From: Pisolithus tinctorius
Lineage: Eukaryota; Basidiomycota; Agaricomycetes; Boletales; Pisolithaceae
Length of the DNA stretch: 64,000 nt
Direction: 5' to 3'
Assembly: GCA_024663395.1 (NCBI GenBank)
Contig: JANFAH010000011.1
Location: 1,116,001-1,180,000 of the forward strand
Below, in pieces: positions 46,564 to 56,394 of this stretch. The first letter of the stretch is position 1; each line of letters opens with the position of its first letter. The notes beneath the pieces are model-generated. The model had not been told where the DNA came from. It did not search any database and saw only the letters and a program-made list of their open reading frames with translations. Both the position numbers and the translations under genes were made by a program.

Positions 46564-48134
46564 TCAATTCTGAATGATATCGTAGAGGGCAGTGGTGGTC
46601 GAAAACCAACGAATACCAACTAAAATGAAAATACTTAATGCCAGGGCACAGAAAAAGTCAAGAAAACATCGGCGTCCCCACGGAGGTGAACAGTCATGAC
46701 TGTCTATGAGATTTCCCTCTGTGCTTTCATTGAATATTACGCACTGAGGGAATATTTATCATCAGCCTACACAGCGATAATGGACTAGTGCTTACTTCAG
46801 TCGACCACACTCGGAGAAGTAATGGATCGCCACTACTTGAAGACCCACTAGCAATGAAGTGCTTGTTGAACTGAGACGAGTTATACTATCTAGTTGAATC
46901 AGTTGCATATAGAAGGTAAAAATTAAACTGTAATACGCCAACAACTTGTACTGCATGAAGTTCTGCATACAATGTGAATGATAGGTATGAATAAGAGCAT
47001 TCAGAAGACATGCCTTTGCCATGGTGTAGTACCTGAGCCAGTTTCCCAGAGTTAACGTCCCACAACAATACTTGTCCATTGTCGGAACCGGTAATCGCCA
47101 TTTTTCCATCTGAATCAAATTGGACATGGCATATATAGTTTCGCCTTATTTTCAACTGAAGATGCCGAACGTGGTGCAGTGAGGGCATCGGTTGATCCAC
47201 CAGGCGATATATATCGACACCATCGATGAGATTCCAGACGAGTAATAGTTGGGAGATTTCATGGTACGCGGTGCTCCCTCTAAATGGAAGTAAAGTCACA
47301 AAGGAGACCAATGGTCTAAAATAAAGTAAAATACATGCGGGTCCTCATCTTGTGATGGAATATCTGGTTCCAAGGCGCAATCTTCCAAGCGATGCTGAAA
47401 TCCAACTAAGTAGAATTTCAATTAATGAAGACCAAATCATACACTTCACGTGAATCCAGGAATGCAAACACTAGACAACGACCTTGGTTGAAGAAGTGAG
47501 CGGATATGGGCAGCGAAGGTAGCCGTGGATGTTGAGGGGGTGGGTGGACTTGGGCCAGGTGGAGGCTCACTGTACGTACCCTGCATGAACAATGATAGGA
47601 TGTGGTTAATGGTGCTCGGCTCACCGCTGTTTTCTTTCATTATTTGATACAGTGCAATCCTCCCTTGCGTAGTTAAAACCAAGAAGTTGTGGGTTTGGTC
47701 CAGCTCCATATATTCTACCGCAGAATTGAAGACCGTCTCCATATGGACCCATTCAAAGAGTACCTGTCAATTTTAAGTGATTGATGCTGCCTGTAAATCA
47801 TCAAACCCACTGATCCAACATTGAAACGCCATACAACAATGGTCCCATTGGCGCCTGCAGACAATAGATAATAAATGTTGTTGTGAACATCATCCCGAAG
47901 CCACTTAAGGGACACCACGGGGCCCTGCTTTGGTCTTAAGCGTCTGCGAAGGCTTCCGTCCTCCAGTGACCAGATGATGACATGCCCATCGTCACCTGTT
48001 TTCTGTGAGCACACACCACCACCATATGCCAATGACTTACTACCACTGGCAATGTAGCTCCCGTCATCCATGAATGCAACGCAATTGATAGGGCCGGAGT
48101 GCCCTTCGAGAGACCATTTTAGCCCGTATTCCAT
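46564..48134 (-). CDS. WD40 protein 2 with C-terminal membrane anchor
   Basis: Start proposed at 48134 (MEYGLKWSLEGHSGPIN), which aligns with the start of protein 1; an in-frame ATG at 48284 is the alternative. WD repeats: CVAFMDDGSYIASGSK (intron) DDGHVIIWSL, SLKWLRDDVHNNIYYLLSAG ending TIVVWRF, FLVLTTQGRIALYQ, LLVWNLIDGVDIYRL, HVQFDSDGKMAITGSDNGQV ending LLWDV, and FIASGSSSSGDP with LLLRVWSTE (~46840-46800). Through an intron to 46743 the last exon reads CVIFNESTEGNLIDSHDC and a hydrophobic helix FFCALALSIFILVGIRWF, stop at 46564. Same design as protein 1 but diverged, so the duplication is old. A Pro-rich insert (PPPGPSPPTPSTST) separates two blades. Confidence 0.72.
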
Positions 48135-48342
48135 TATAGGTTGAGTATTCGCATCAACAAAATGGCATACGATTGACGACCATTGTAGGTGGTCATGTGA
48201 TCTGTCTCGTGAAACCCTCGCATTAATGTCTCGTAGATGGTGCGCTAGTATACCCTTAAATACTGTGTGATCGACATCTATCAAAAATCGAAGAATGTAT
48301 TCACCAATGCAGTATAAATGACAATGACATGTACCAGTAGAA

Positions 48343-50036
48343 TTAAAGTGTGTCTGCAGGATAAATCACATATTTAAGCCAGCCTGATGTTGAGTCACCA
48401 CGGAGTACTTTGTATGAAGCCATTAAAGGCTGGGTGCGCACTTCGAAGCCGCAAGCCTCGGCCTGACACTTGGATACTCGGGCCTTCGGAGAATCATGTT
48501 GAGGGTCAACCTTTGACCATGCCCACGGACGAATAGCTGCACACTTCGGACATGCCATGGGGAGGGAGGTACCCCACGGTCGCCGGTGGCTGTGGTACCA
48601 AGAATATCTGTATCCGGTGATGAGAGGACGGGCTGTAGAAAGGGCAGGGCCCGGTAAGAGGAGGCCCCTGGGCAAACTTAAACCCGAAACATGAAAAAGG
48701 ATCACGTCCGTGTGCATCCTCAGTGCAAGCGAACCCTCGAGTAGGTCAGGCAGGACGTCCGCGAGGTAATGTCCCTCAATCAGGACCTTGACACCATACG
48801 ACACAATAAACAACTTGAGGGTAGCGCTGATGAAGTCTGCTGCGGTGAATGCGAGGGTGAACTCCGGCTGGAGACTTGGGAAGGCTTGGTAAAATCGTCA
48901 AAAATAATCATAAGCAAGTCATACCGTGCAATCGATTGTTTTAGCGCATCAAACGATTCCTGAAACGATACGACAGGTCCACAAGTCAGCATGACAAGCG
49001 TGGAAGCATGGACCAGATCAGCAAGCGGAGGAGAGAATAACCATCCCATGAACTACGTAGAAACGAGTAAGATTGCGATAAAAACGTCAATTTAATGCGC
49101 ACCTCGTTGACCTCCATCGCAACGTCTTTGCCGTCCTCGCCCTTGCCAGCAAAGAGGTCGCCACGGGTCACTTCACTGTGGACGGTCACGAAGATGATGG
49201 TGCGGCTGAACCTCCTTGCCACCAGTGTCGTGCCGAGCTTCTTGACCTTCGCCTTCCATCGATTTACCTTTGTTTGGGTGCCAATGTCGAAGGTAACAGC
49301 TAGATACTGCAGGGATTCCTTCGTGTGATACTCCTCGAGAGTCGTTTTGAGCAGCTGCGGCAGAGAACCAGGAACTGCCATTCCCGTGCATTGCAGATGG
49401 AGGATCAGAGTGGATTCGGCGGAGACTTGGGATTTCGAGGACCTTTCGCAAACACCAGACATGATGAGAGGTTTTTCAAGCAGGTGGATGGTCTCCCCGT
49501 GCACAGTGCGCGTGAAGGCCTTGCATTGTTGTTAGCTTAGTTCAGAGCGTCGATGACGTGTGACTCACAAAGTAGGGCATCAATTTTTTGCGCTTTGATG
49601 CGCCCTCTGCAAGCTCGTGGCAACCGGGACATTGGAAGTTGACATCCACGGCACACACCTTCTTTATGGCCTGTTGCGGTAAACCTAAGCAGCGCTCGCA
49701 CACCACGCGCGGACAGGTCTTGCAGTCAAATAAGAAGTTACCACCATCATGGCAAAGGTAGCAATACTGAACGTGATAGCGCGTCAGTGGACACTGGAGG
49801 CAGTATAAAGGAGATATCAGACGTACTCTGTTAGATGTCCACTGCTCAGGTACAATATCACCTGGGATCTCTGGGCTCTGTGGGCGAGATGAGGGAGTGG
49901 GTGTCAGTGAGCAAAGAGAGGAAGTCGATTCCGCAGATACCGCTCGAGTGAAGGCGGTGTGAGCCGGGTGGATGAACTTGACTCGTGTAGCAGTACCACA
50001 TGCACTTTTCTTAGCTGTCTGCTTCGTTCGAGCCAT
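48343..50036 (-). CDS. PHD-like zinc-finger protein with histone H3 tail mimic
   Basis: Start at 50036 (MARTKQTAKKSACG) rather than the upstream in-frame ATG at 50093: the Kozak is good (ATCCATGG) and a TATA-like T6A3 lies ~70 bp upstream. Residues 2-8 (ARTKQTA) equal histone H3 residues 1-7, and KKS follows where H3 has RKS. Exons 50036-49569, 49519-49103, 49052-48925, 48874-48343 give ~514 aa. A PHD-like finger (residues ~92-139) has CYLC, CKTC, CERC and CPGC with the GGNFLFDC core; the usual His ligand is Cys. Two stretches in exon 1 (60 nt before YCYLC; 63 nt before SPEIPG) have GT..AG ends and may be in-frame introns. A conserved-looking body (MGWLFSPPLADLVHASTLVM, GVKVLIEGHYL) and a C-terminal CPKC...CQAEACG zinc ribbon follow. 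Enzymatic role unknown. Confidence 0.8.
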
Positions 50037-50192
50037 GGATATTGCCAAAGAGCGAAGGAATAATTGAGAACGCGTCGCACAACGCGCTACCACGCACGAT
50101 CTTTAAAAAATTGAAACTCAGAATCGAAGCCACATTTGTCGTCGTTTCTGTTGCCTTTTCACTCTGATCAAGCAGGTGCTCACTTGCCCAGC

Positions 50193-50748
50193 TCACAGAA
50201 ACTGTTGGCTGTCGTCGGACATGTTGCCCATTCCAGTGAGTAGGTGCTTGCCCACCCGATTTCCCTCTGTCTCGTGCTTGCCTCGTTCACTGGAAATGCT
50301 GGCTGTCATCTGACATGTTGCCCATTTCAGTGAGCAGGCGCTCGCCCACCCGATTCCCTCTGTCTCGTGCTTGTCTTGTTCACTGGAAATGTTGGCTGTC
50401 ATCTGACATGTCGCCCATTTCAGTGAGCAGGCGCTTGCCCACTCGATTCCCTCTGTCTTGTGCTTGCCTTGTTCACTGGAAACTGTTGGCTGTCGTCAGA
50501 CATGTTGCCCATTTCAGTGAGTAGGTGCTTGCCCACCCGATTCCCTCTGTCTCGGCTTGCCTTGTTCACTGGAAATGCTGGCTGTCATCTGACATGTTGC
50601 CCATTTCAGTGAGCAGGCGCTTGCCCACCCGATTCCCTCTGTCTCGTGCTTGCCTTGTTCACTGGAAATGTTGGTTGTCATCGGACATGTTGCCCATTTC
50701 AGTGAGTAGGTGCTTGCCCACCCGATTTTCCTGTCTCGTGCTTCCCGT
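50193..50748. repeat. 93-bp minisatellite, about six units
   Basis: Landmark CACTGGAAA recurs at 50288, 50381, 50474, 50567 and 50660, exactly 93 bp apart. Each unit has TGCCCATTTCAGTGAG and GCCCACCCGATTCCCTCTGT. As 93 is 31 codons, each strand can stay open for long stretches; minus-strand frames encode a 31-aa repeat (SSEQGKHETEGIGWASACSL core). No start, splice or conserved neighbour supports translation. Confidence 0.9.
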
Positions 50749-51190
50749 GTAGTGAGGCTGACAACGACGTGCAAGGTCCCCAAGGTATGTCATGCAAGTG
50801 CGTTCGTCAAACCGGCCCCTTCCGGGTGCTGGTCTGGGCCGACTCGTCTACGATGTCGCCAATCTCGGTTTGTCTGTCCCCGTCCCTCATTTGCCATGTA
50901 GTGAGGCTGACAATGACACACAAGGTCCCCGAGGTATGTCGCGCAAGTGCGTTCATCAAACCGGCCCCTTCCGGGTGCTGGTCTGGGCTGACTCGTCTAC
51001 GACGTCGTCAATCTCGGTTTGTCTGTCCCCGTCCCTCGTTTGCCGTGTAGTGAGGCTGACAACGACGCGCAAGGTCCTCGAGGTATGTCGCGCAAGTGCG
51101 TTCATCAAACCGGCCCCTTCCGGGTGCTGGTCTGGGCCAACTCGTCTATGGTGTCGCCAATCTCAGTTTGTCCGTCCCCGTCCCTCGTAA
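50749..51190 (+). repeat. 149-bp tandem triplication containing a methyltransferase exon
   Basis: GTAGTGAGGCTGAC occurs at 50749, 50898 and 51047, exactly 149 bp apart. Each unit includes the code for LPGAGLGRLVYDVANL, or a one- or two-residue variant, and the GTTTGTC intron start. Only the third unit runs on into the rest of the gene. Confidence 0.9.
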
Positions 51191-52093
51191 CCCTACCTTC
51201 TCCCTCATGGTTTTCATAGGCTTTGCATGTCAAGGAAACGAGTTTTCTCATTGTATGCTACTTGCTTCCTACCTCATTCTCAACAGGTACTGTTGGATCT
51301 ATCACAGCTGCTCTCACCGACCTCTAACACTCGCGTTCACCGTTCACCTCTTACCTTTCACCGTGGCAGGACCCAATTGATCGACGAACACTATATATCC
51401 CTATATTCACTCCTTCTCCAACATACTATCCCGCGAAACCTTGCTTAGAGCCGTCACCATTCCAGATATCCTTCCCTCTGACCTCCCTCCAGGCTCCAAC
51501 TTTTCTCTCGTTGCTGGTACGTCTATATATACATCCCTCTGAGCATCTTTAAGCTATCAAACTCACGATTCATAGGCAACTTCGAGGAAATATACAGCGC
51601 AGAGAAAACAGATGAGAACGAGCTACATGCAGGGAAATGGGATGCTATTCTAACCTGCTTATTCATCGATACCGTTCGTCTCTTTCTTCCCTCCCATCTA
51701 CGTCCTTCATACCTCCATGCTGACCAGACCTCTAGGCTGAAAACATCATCAACTATCTCCGTGTCCTCCACCGCATCCTCACACTTGGCGGAGTCTGGAT
51801 CAACCCATGTATGTCCTATTTGTCCTGAATCACGCTCCGTCAATACCAACGAAATGAGTATCCTTCAATTGGATTGTACCTAGCTGAGGTCAAAGAACTC
51901 GCTCGTACGATTGGGTTTAAGTTATACGTACGTCATTGTCATTCCCTTTCTTGTCTGTCTTTCGTTCATGCGTCGTGTATACGCTGGCTTGCTCACTCGT
52001 ACGATCGACACGTCCCATTCAAGTAACGACTACTTGATGCTCAGATACGTTTAGCAGCATTTTGGAAGGCAGTCAAAGTATCGCCGGCGGATT
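50749..52093 (+). pseudogene. Carnosine N-methyltransferase-like (N2227 family) remnant
   Basis: The plus strand reads the SAM motif PGAGLGRLVYDVANL, then GFACQGNEFSHCMLLASYLI (from ~51221), TIYPYIHSFSNILSRETLLR, PDILPSDLPPGSNFSLVAG (to ~51516), NFEEIYSAEKTDENE with KWDAILTCLFIDT (~51573-51675), NIINYLRVLHRILTLGGVWI (to ~51808), LAEVKELARTIGF (~51885) and AAFWKAVKVSPAD, stop 52093. This is the order of the CARNMT1/YNL092W family, which N-methylates carnosine-type dipeptides. It is broken: no N-terminal exons, a TGA at 51378-51380 (Arg position), a reading-frame mismatch at the ~51290-51369 intron, and loss of the segment after VWINP. Confidence 0.8.
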
Positions 52094-52607
52094 AGTATGT
52101 ACGTGGCTGCCGCTGGCGGGCTGTTGCTGGGATCTTGGTTGGTGGTGTATATATCCTACATGGGGAACTGGTTTTGATGTAGAGAGGTTGCCGAGTAGTA
52201 TCATATAGAAACTTACATGTGTGCCCCCCGCTATGGAAGCACATGTGTTTCTTTGCATGACGGCCAGCCATTTGAGGGGGGAAACAAGTTGGAAATCGAG
52301 AATGCATAGCGGTATCAAATCCACCGAGCTAGCAACATAGAACGGTATTGGTATTTGCTAATCTAGCAGATGATTCAGCTGCCTAAGGGTATCAACATGT
52401 ATAGATGATTTCCCGTTAGGTCGTAAACAAAATCGTCAGATAGCTGTAATATACAAGTAACAATCACCATCCGTCTGTACCAGATATTGCACCACAAGCT
52501 TATCATAGTTTTATGATCATGCTCGAGCCATCGACATGCGGCTGGGCCGAGAGGAAACGTTGTCACGTCTGGACTTTGCGCTGTTACCGGATCGAAAATA
52601 TGAGCGT
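52094..52607. other. Gene-free stretch before the LTR element
   Basis: Nothing recognised; short frames only. It is the left flank of the gag-only retrotransposon. Confidence 0.4.
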
Positions 52608-52954
52608 TGTAGGAAAATGAGATTTAAGAGGATGAGTGAGGGGAATGATGAGATCTGAGGGGAATGAGTAGGCCAAAAGGGGCTTCTATAGCCTAGCAAG
52701 ATCCTGGTAGACGTCTGAAGGCTTCTGAGGCTGTCTGGGTGCAGGGAAACGACCTGCTCGAACTCGTCTCTCGTCTCAGGGTAACCCGTCTATTGGTTTA
52801 GAAAAAACTAACTACATCCAGTACTAGGTAGTGCTGACTAAGCAACAAAAAAGCGAAACCCTAAGAACAAGTAGCAGAGGGATAGCTAGAACAAAATAAA
52901 GTAAAATCATCAAAATAAAACAATTCCCCCAGTAGGGAAATTACATTCCCTACA
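52608..52954 (-). repeat. 3' LTR of the gag-only element
   Basis: Nearly identical to 56395-56741. Begins TGTAGGAAAATG and ends TTCCCTACA on the plus strand. The expected polypurine tract at its edge (52955 onward, plus strand TCCCAGGGG) is weak. Confidence 0.92.
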
Positions 52955-53339
52955 TCCCAGGGGTACTCGAGATCTTGACTGTCCCCAGTCAACCTGAAGG
53001 CAGCTTGACTACACAATAATCCATGGTCACGAGGGAGGAGGTGAGACAACGACTCGTTGATGAAAAACGGGTGCTTGGAATGCCGCGATACGAGATATGA
53101 TGACAGAAGGGAATGCAGCGAGTACCTTGCAAAATGAGCAGAGAGAATCCGCGTGCCCGATCCTGAGATATCCACAAATCCACCCACAGGTACCCTCGTT
53201 CACCAAAAACCAAATGTAGCCACGAGTTCTGCAGCGACGACGACGGAAAAGCTACCATTCTGAAGCTGTTGAATGGTAGCATCGGGATCCCGAAAAGCGA
53301 GAGATCCGGTCGAGAGATGAGCAAGATACTCACAGAGTT

Positions 53340-54440
53340 GTCCTAAAGTGTCTGCAACAACAAAATGGGGTGTATCTCCACAACGGCGGCAGCGAGCGCG
53401 ATGTATTATATACCGTCAGGAAGCCCTCGACGAGTAGTACAAAGTCCCCGAAAAGCGAGAGGTCCGGCGGTGAAATGGGCGAGTTATCATGCATACAGCG
53501 TTGTTGACTGAAAAGGGGAACACTGCAGACCAACAACGGACGCTCGGGATGCGGCGAAACTGCCAGTAACGATGGAGGGGAACGTAGCGAACATGCTGAA
53601 AAAGAGACGGAGGGAATCCGTCTATGCGGGCCTAAGATATTTGCAAAGATGTCCGAAAGTGCCTCTAACCACGAAAACGAGCATATCTCGCTGTTGTCTG
53701 CGCGGAATTTGACAAAAGAGGCGTCCCTGGAAAGGGCTGCGCGAGGGGAACGGACTGCCGGGAAAGCGAGAGGAACGGTGCTCGAGTGCGCGAGATATGA
53801 CGAGAGGACTTCGAGGGTGGGGAGAAGGGCTTGACTTGCACAACAATGGCTGGGACGATCAACATGAAACTCCGGGAGACGGTAGAGGATTCGCAGGCGA
53901 ACAGGGAGAACGAGGAAATACGCCGATTGGACCAGCCGATCCCGAGTTATACGCGAAACTGGCTCGAAGCCCTCTGGATACGAAAATGCTGATATCTCGA
54001 CAACGGTTGCGCGGAATTTTACAAATCAGGTGTCCCCAGGAAGGGCTCAGCGAGAGGGATGAACGACCCGAAAAGCGAGAGGAGAGACGCAGAACTGCGC
54101 GAGCGACTATGGCAAGACCTTGAGGATGGGCCTTCGCACAAAAATGCAAATATCTCCGGGACTACTGGACCTATCAGAACAATCCTGACACCAACATGGA
54201 GCACTCGTCGTGGACTACAATCCTCCCAAAAAGCGAGAGGCGCGACGCGGAAATGAGCGAGATACGACCACAGGACCCTGAGAATGGACCTATCCACAAA
54301 AACACGAATATCTCCTGAACCGCTTGGCGCATGCAAACGAGCTTGGTACCGACAGAGAGCTGATGTCGAGTAGTACGAGCCTTCCAAAAAGCGAGAGGCA
54401 CGGCGCGATAACGAGCGAGATATGCGCTCAGTACGAGGGA
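53340..54440. repeat. ~157-bp degenerate tandem array, locus 2
   Basis: Seven or so units inside the gag-only element. TATCTC landmarks at 53370, 53681, 53990, 54147 and 54305 are spaced one or two times ~157 bp. GAGTAGTAC and AAAAAGCGAGAGG followed by AGCGAGATA recur. Related to 20235-20990. The minus-strand frames through it (e.g. 54019-54498) shift between units because 157 is not a multiple of three. Confidence 0.75.
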
Positions 54441-54620
54441 GGTAGCACTTGTCTTGACAAGCGACGAGCGGTGTCAACAGTGATTTCGTCAATGGCATGC
54501 CTTGCTAGCCTTGCTAGGACTGTATCTGTGGATGGGAGGCATCGCGTAGAGTGCGGGAAGGTGCTAGGTGCAATGCAAAATGGCGTTCTGCGGGGAACTC
54601 GAGCCTGGGGGGTAAAACAC

Positions 54621-54645
54621 AAAAGAAAAGAAAAGAAAAGAAAAG
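54621..54645 (+). repeat. (AAAAG) microsatellite
   Basis: Five AAAAG units between the tandem array and the gag ORF; on the element's sense strand a CTTTT tract in the 3' part. Confidence 0.95.
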
Positions 54646-54775
54646 CTAAACATGTATAATGTACCAAAAACTCCACATTACGACGTAGGTAGATCCATAT
54701 TAGATACTGTAAGATCCATAAGCAAAAGAAGTATATATAAAAAACAACATAACGGAATTCGTGCGACACGCAGCA

Positions 54776-56164
54776 TCAACGCGCTCTTCGAGAGCGCAGG
54801 GGCGTGCGACTGCGGCTGCGCGACCACTTCGGCTTGGAACGGACATATGAATCTGCCTTCCTCGAACGTGAACGAGAGCGCGAGCATGAGGACGACGATG
54901 ACGAGGAAGAAGGGGGTGAGCTATTGGTCGAATATGAATATGAGCGCCTTCGAGGGCGATACTGCTTCGAGCTGCAGGCATACGACTGGACCGGTACGAA
55001 TTCATCATTTGAACGCATGTACGAACCCATTCGAGTCTGTGAGCGCAAACGTGAATGACGATGCGAGGGTGATTGGCCTCGGCCATGTGGCCACCTTGAT
55101 TGTGGCTGCGCATGCGGTGAGCTATGAGAGCGCTCAGCTGACGAGTGACGAGACTGAACGGCCAGCGGGTCGGGTACTACTGGCTCGAGCTGGATAGCAG
55201 GTGGGGACTGAGGATACATGATGCTCGTTCGAGCGGGTACGTGCGATGGTGTGTCGAACACGCTTCGAGAGGGTGCGGCTGTGGGTGAAAGCAAGCAAGT
55301 GGGCGATGAGCCCGTACGAACCCCATGCAGACAACTGCCGGGTTGGTTCGTCAGTGACGCCCAGTTGTCGAGACGGTCTCGAAGGGTCCGTCCAGCGACC
55401 TCGCGGGGAATTTCTTGGCCTGTAGGTAATACGACACGTCCTTCAACCAGTAGACACTTTCCCGCAGCCAAATATGACTTGCACGAATGGCAATTTGCTC
55501 GTATATGCCCTGGAAGTCCACAGAAAAAGCAGAACGAATACGAACGGCGGGGTGCATGGCTGTCCGAAGTCCTTGGTGGCTGCGTGCATGAGTCGTCGGC
55601 CTTGCTGCACTTCCAGACACCATTTCCGAGTGCGAGAACGTGTTTCCCTGAAGCCATAAGCCTAGACACAGTAACCCTTTGACTTCGGGAGTCGAGATAC
55701 TTGAGCACCTCGCGTCTGAAATTGGGAGGGAACCCATCGAAAAAAGTAGAAGCTACATGGGATGATGGCTTCTTCTGCTTTACGAGCGATGCCAAATAAT
55801 GACAATAACTGCGAAAATATTCGCCCAGAGAAGACACCGAGACAGTGTCTGAGTCCTTGAATGCGCTTCTAAGTCTGAAAAACCGGTCCCTGCAGGATTC
55901 CTCCAGCTCCGGGTACAGCTGGACCACATCCGAGGTAAAACAGTCCCAATCTCCATTGCTACTCTCTGCAAGGTGGGACCAGAGGTCGGCTGACTCGAAA
56001 GGCGCGTATTTGAGTGCGAATTTGATGCGTGCGAGCCCGTCCGAGAGGCCGAATCCATCACAGAAATCGATTATGTCATCAAAGTAACTTCGAAGGTCCT
56101 CGGGGCGCCCAGAGAAGCTCGGTGCTTCGGGTGAGCCTCGACACGGAATTTTAAGGCCGAACAT
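54776..56164 (-). CDS. Retrotransposon Gag protein with SR-rich tail
   Basis: Intact 462-codon frame, MFGLKIPCRGSPEAPSFSG. Residues ~15-185 are a retrotransposon gag-type helical domain (FSGRPEDLRSYFDDIIDF, WDCFTSDVVQLYP). A zinc knuckle CFFCGLPGHIRANC (212-225, CX2CX4HX4C) would bind RNA. The following part is Pro/Ser-rich, and the last ~90 residues are dominated by Arg-Ser pairs (SRSRSRSRKAD, SRSRSRTPLRSRRAR). That SR-like tail is unusual for Gag and could act in RNA binding or nuclear localisation. No protease follows. The frame is undamaged, in contrast to the older elements. Confidence 0.88.
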   Translation of the reverse strand: MFGLKIPCRGSPEAPSFSGRPEDLRSYFDDIIDFCDGFGLSDGLARIKFALKYAPFESADLWSHLAESSNGDWDCFTSDVVQLYPELEESCRDRFFRLRSAFKDSDTVSVSSLGEYFRSYCHYLASLVKQKKPSSHVASTFFDGFPPNFRREVLKYLDSRSQRVTVSRLMASGKHVLALGNGVWKCSKADDSCTQPPRTSDSHAPRRSYSFCFFCGLPGHIRANCHSCKSYLAAGKCLLVEGRVVLPTGQEIPREVAGRTLRDRLDNWASLTNQPGSCLHGVRTGSSPTCLLSPTAAPSRSVFDTPSHVPARTSIMYPQSPPAIQLEPVVPDPLAVQSRHSSAERSHSSPHAQPQSRWPHGRGQSPSHRHSRLRSQTRMGSYMRSNDEFVPVQSYACSSKQYRPRRRSYSYSTNSSPPSSSSSSSSCSRSRSRSRKADSYVRSKPKWSRSRSRTPLRSRRAR

Positions 56165-56373
56165 GACTTCAGGAGTTTATATGAGTGTGAATAGTTGATA
56201 TGCAAATGCGCGCGAGTGAGAAAACACGAATATGCGACTAATGCAAGTGCAAAAGCGAAAGCGAGACTGAGAGGTGAAACTGCTAAACCGAGCCTGAAAA
56301 TTGCGAAAATGAAGCTGGAGACTGCTGAACTGAATCTGGGAAGGTGGGGATGGGTGCCAGGCTAAGACAGAAG

Positions 56374-56392
56374 CCCCTCGCGGTGGGCTCCA
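56374..56392 (-). other. Primer-binding site of the gag-only element
   Basis: On the minus strand TGGAGCCCACCGCGAGGGG lies 2 bp inside the 5' LTR. TGG at the start is complementary to a tRNA CCA end, so this is an ordinary tRNA 3'-end primer site. The tRNA species was not identified. Confidence 0.7.
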
Positions 56393-56394
56393 GT

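Noticed and set aside
50193..50783. Repeat array considered as a CRISPR
   Set aside because: Units of 93 bp are contiguous without unique spacers, in a eukaryotic genome.
54019..54498. Open 159-codon minus-strand frame in the gag-only element
   Set aside because: Also a by-product of the tandem array; unit length is not a multiple of three, so no frame persists across the array.
55218..55682. 154-codon plus-strand frame
   Set aside because: Antisense shadow of the intact Gag gene.
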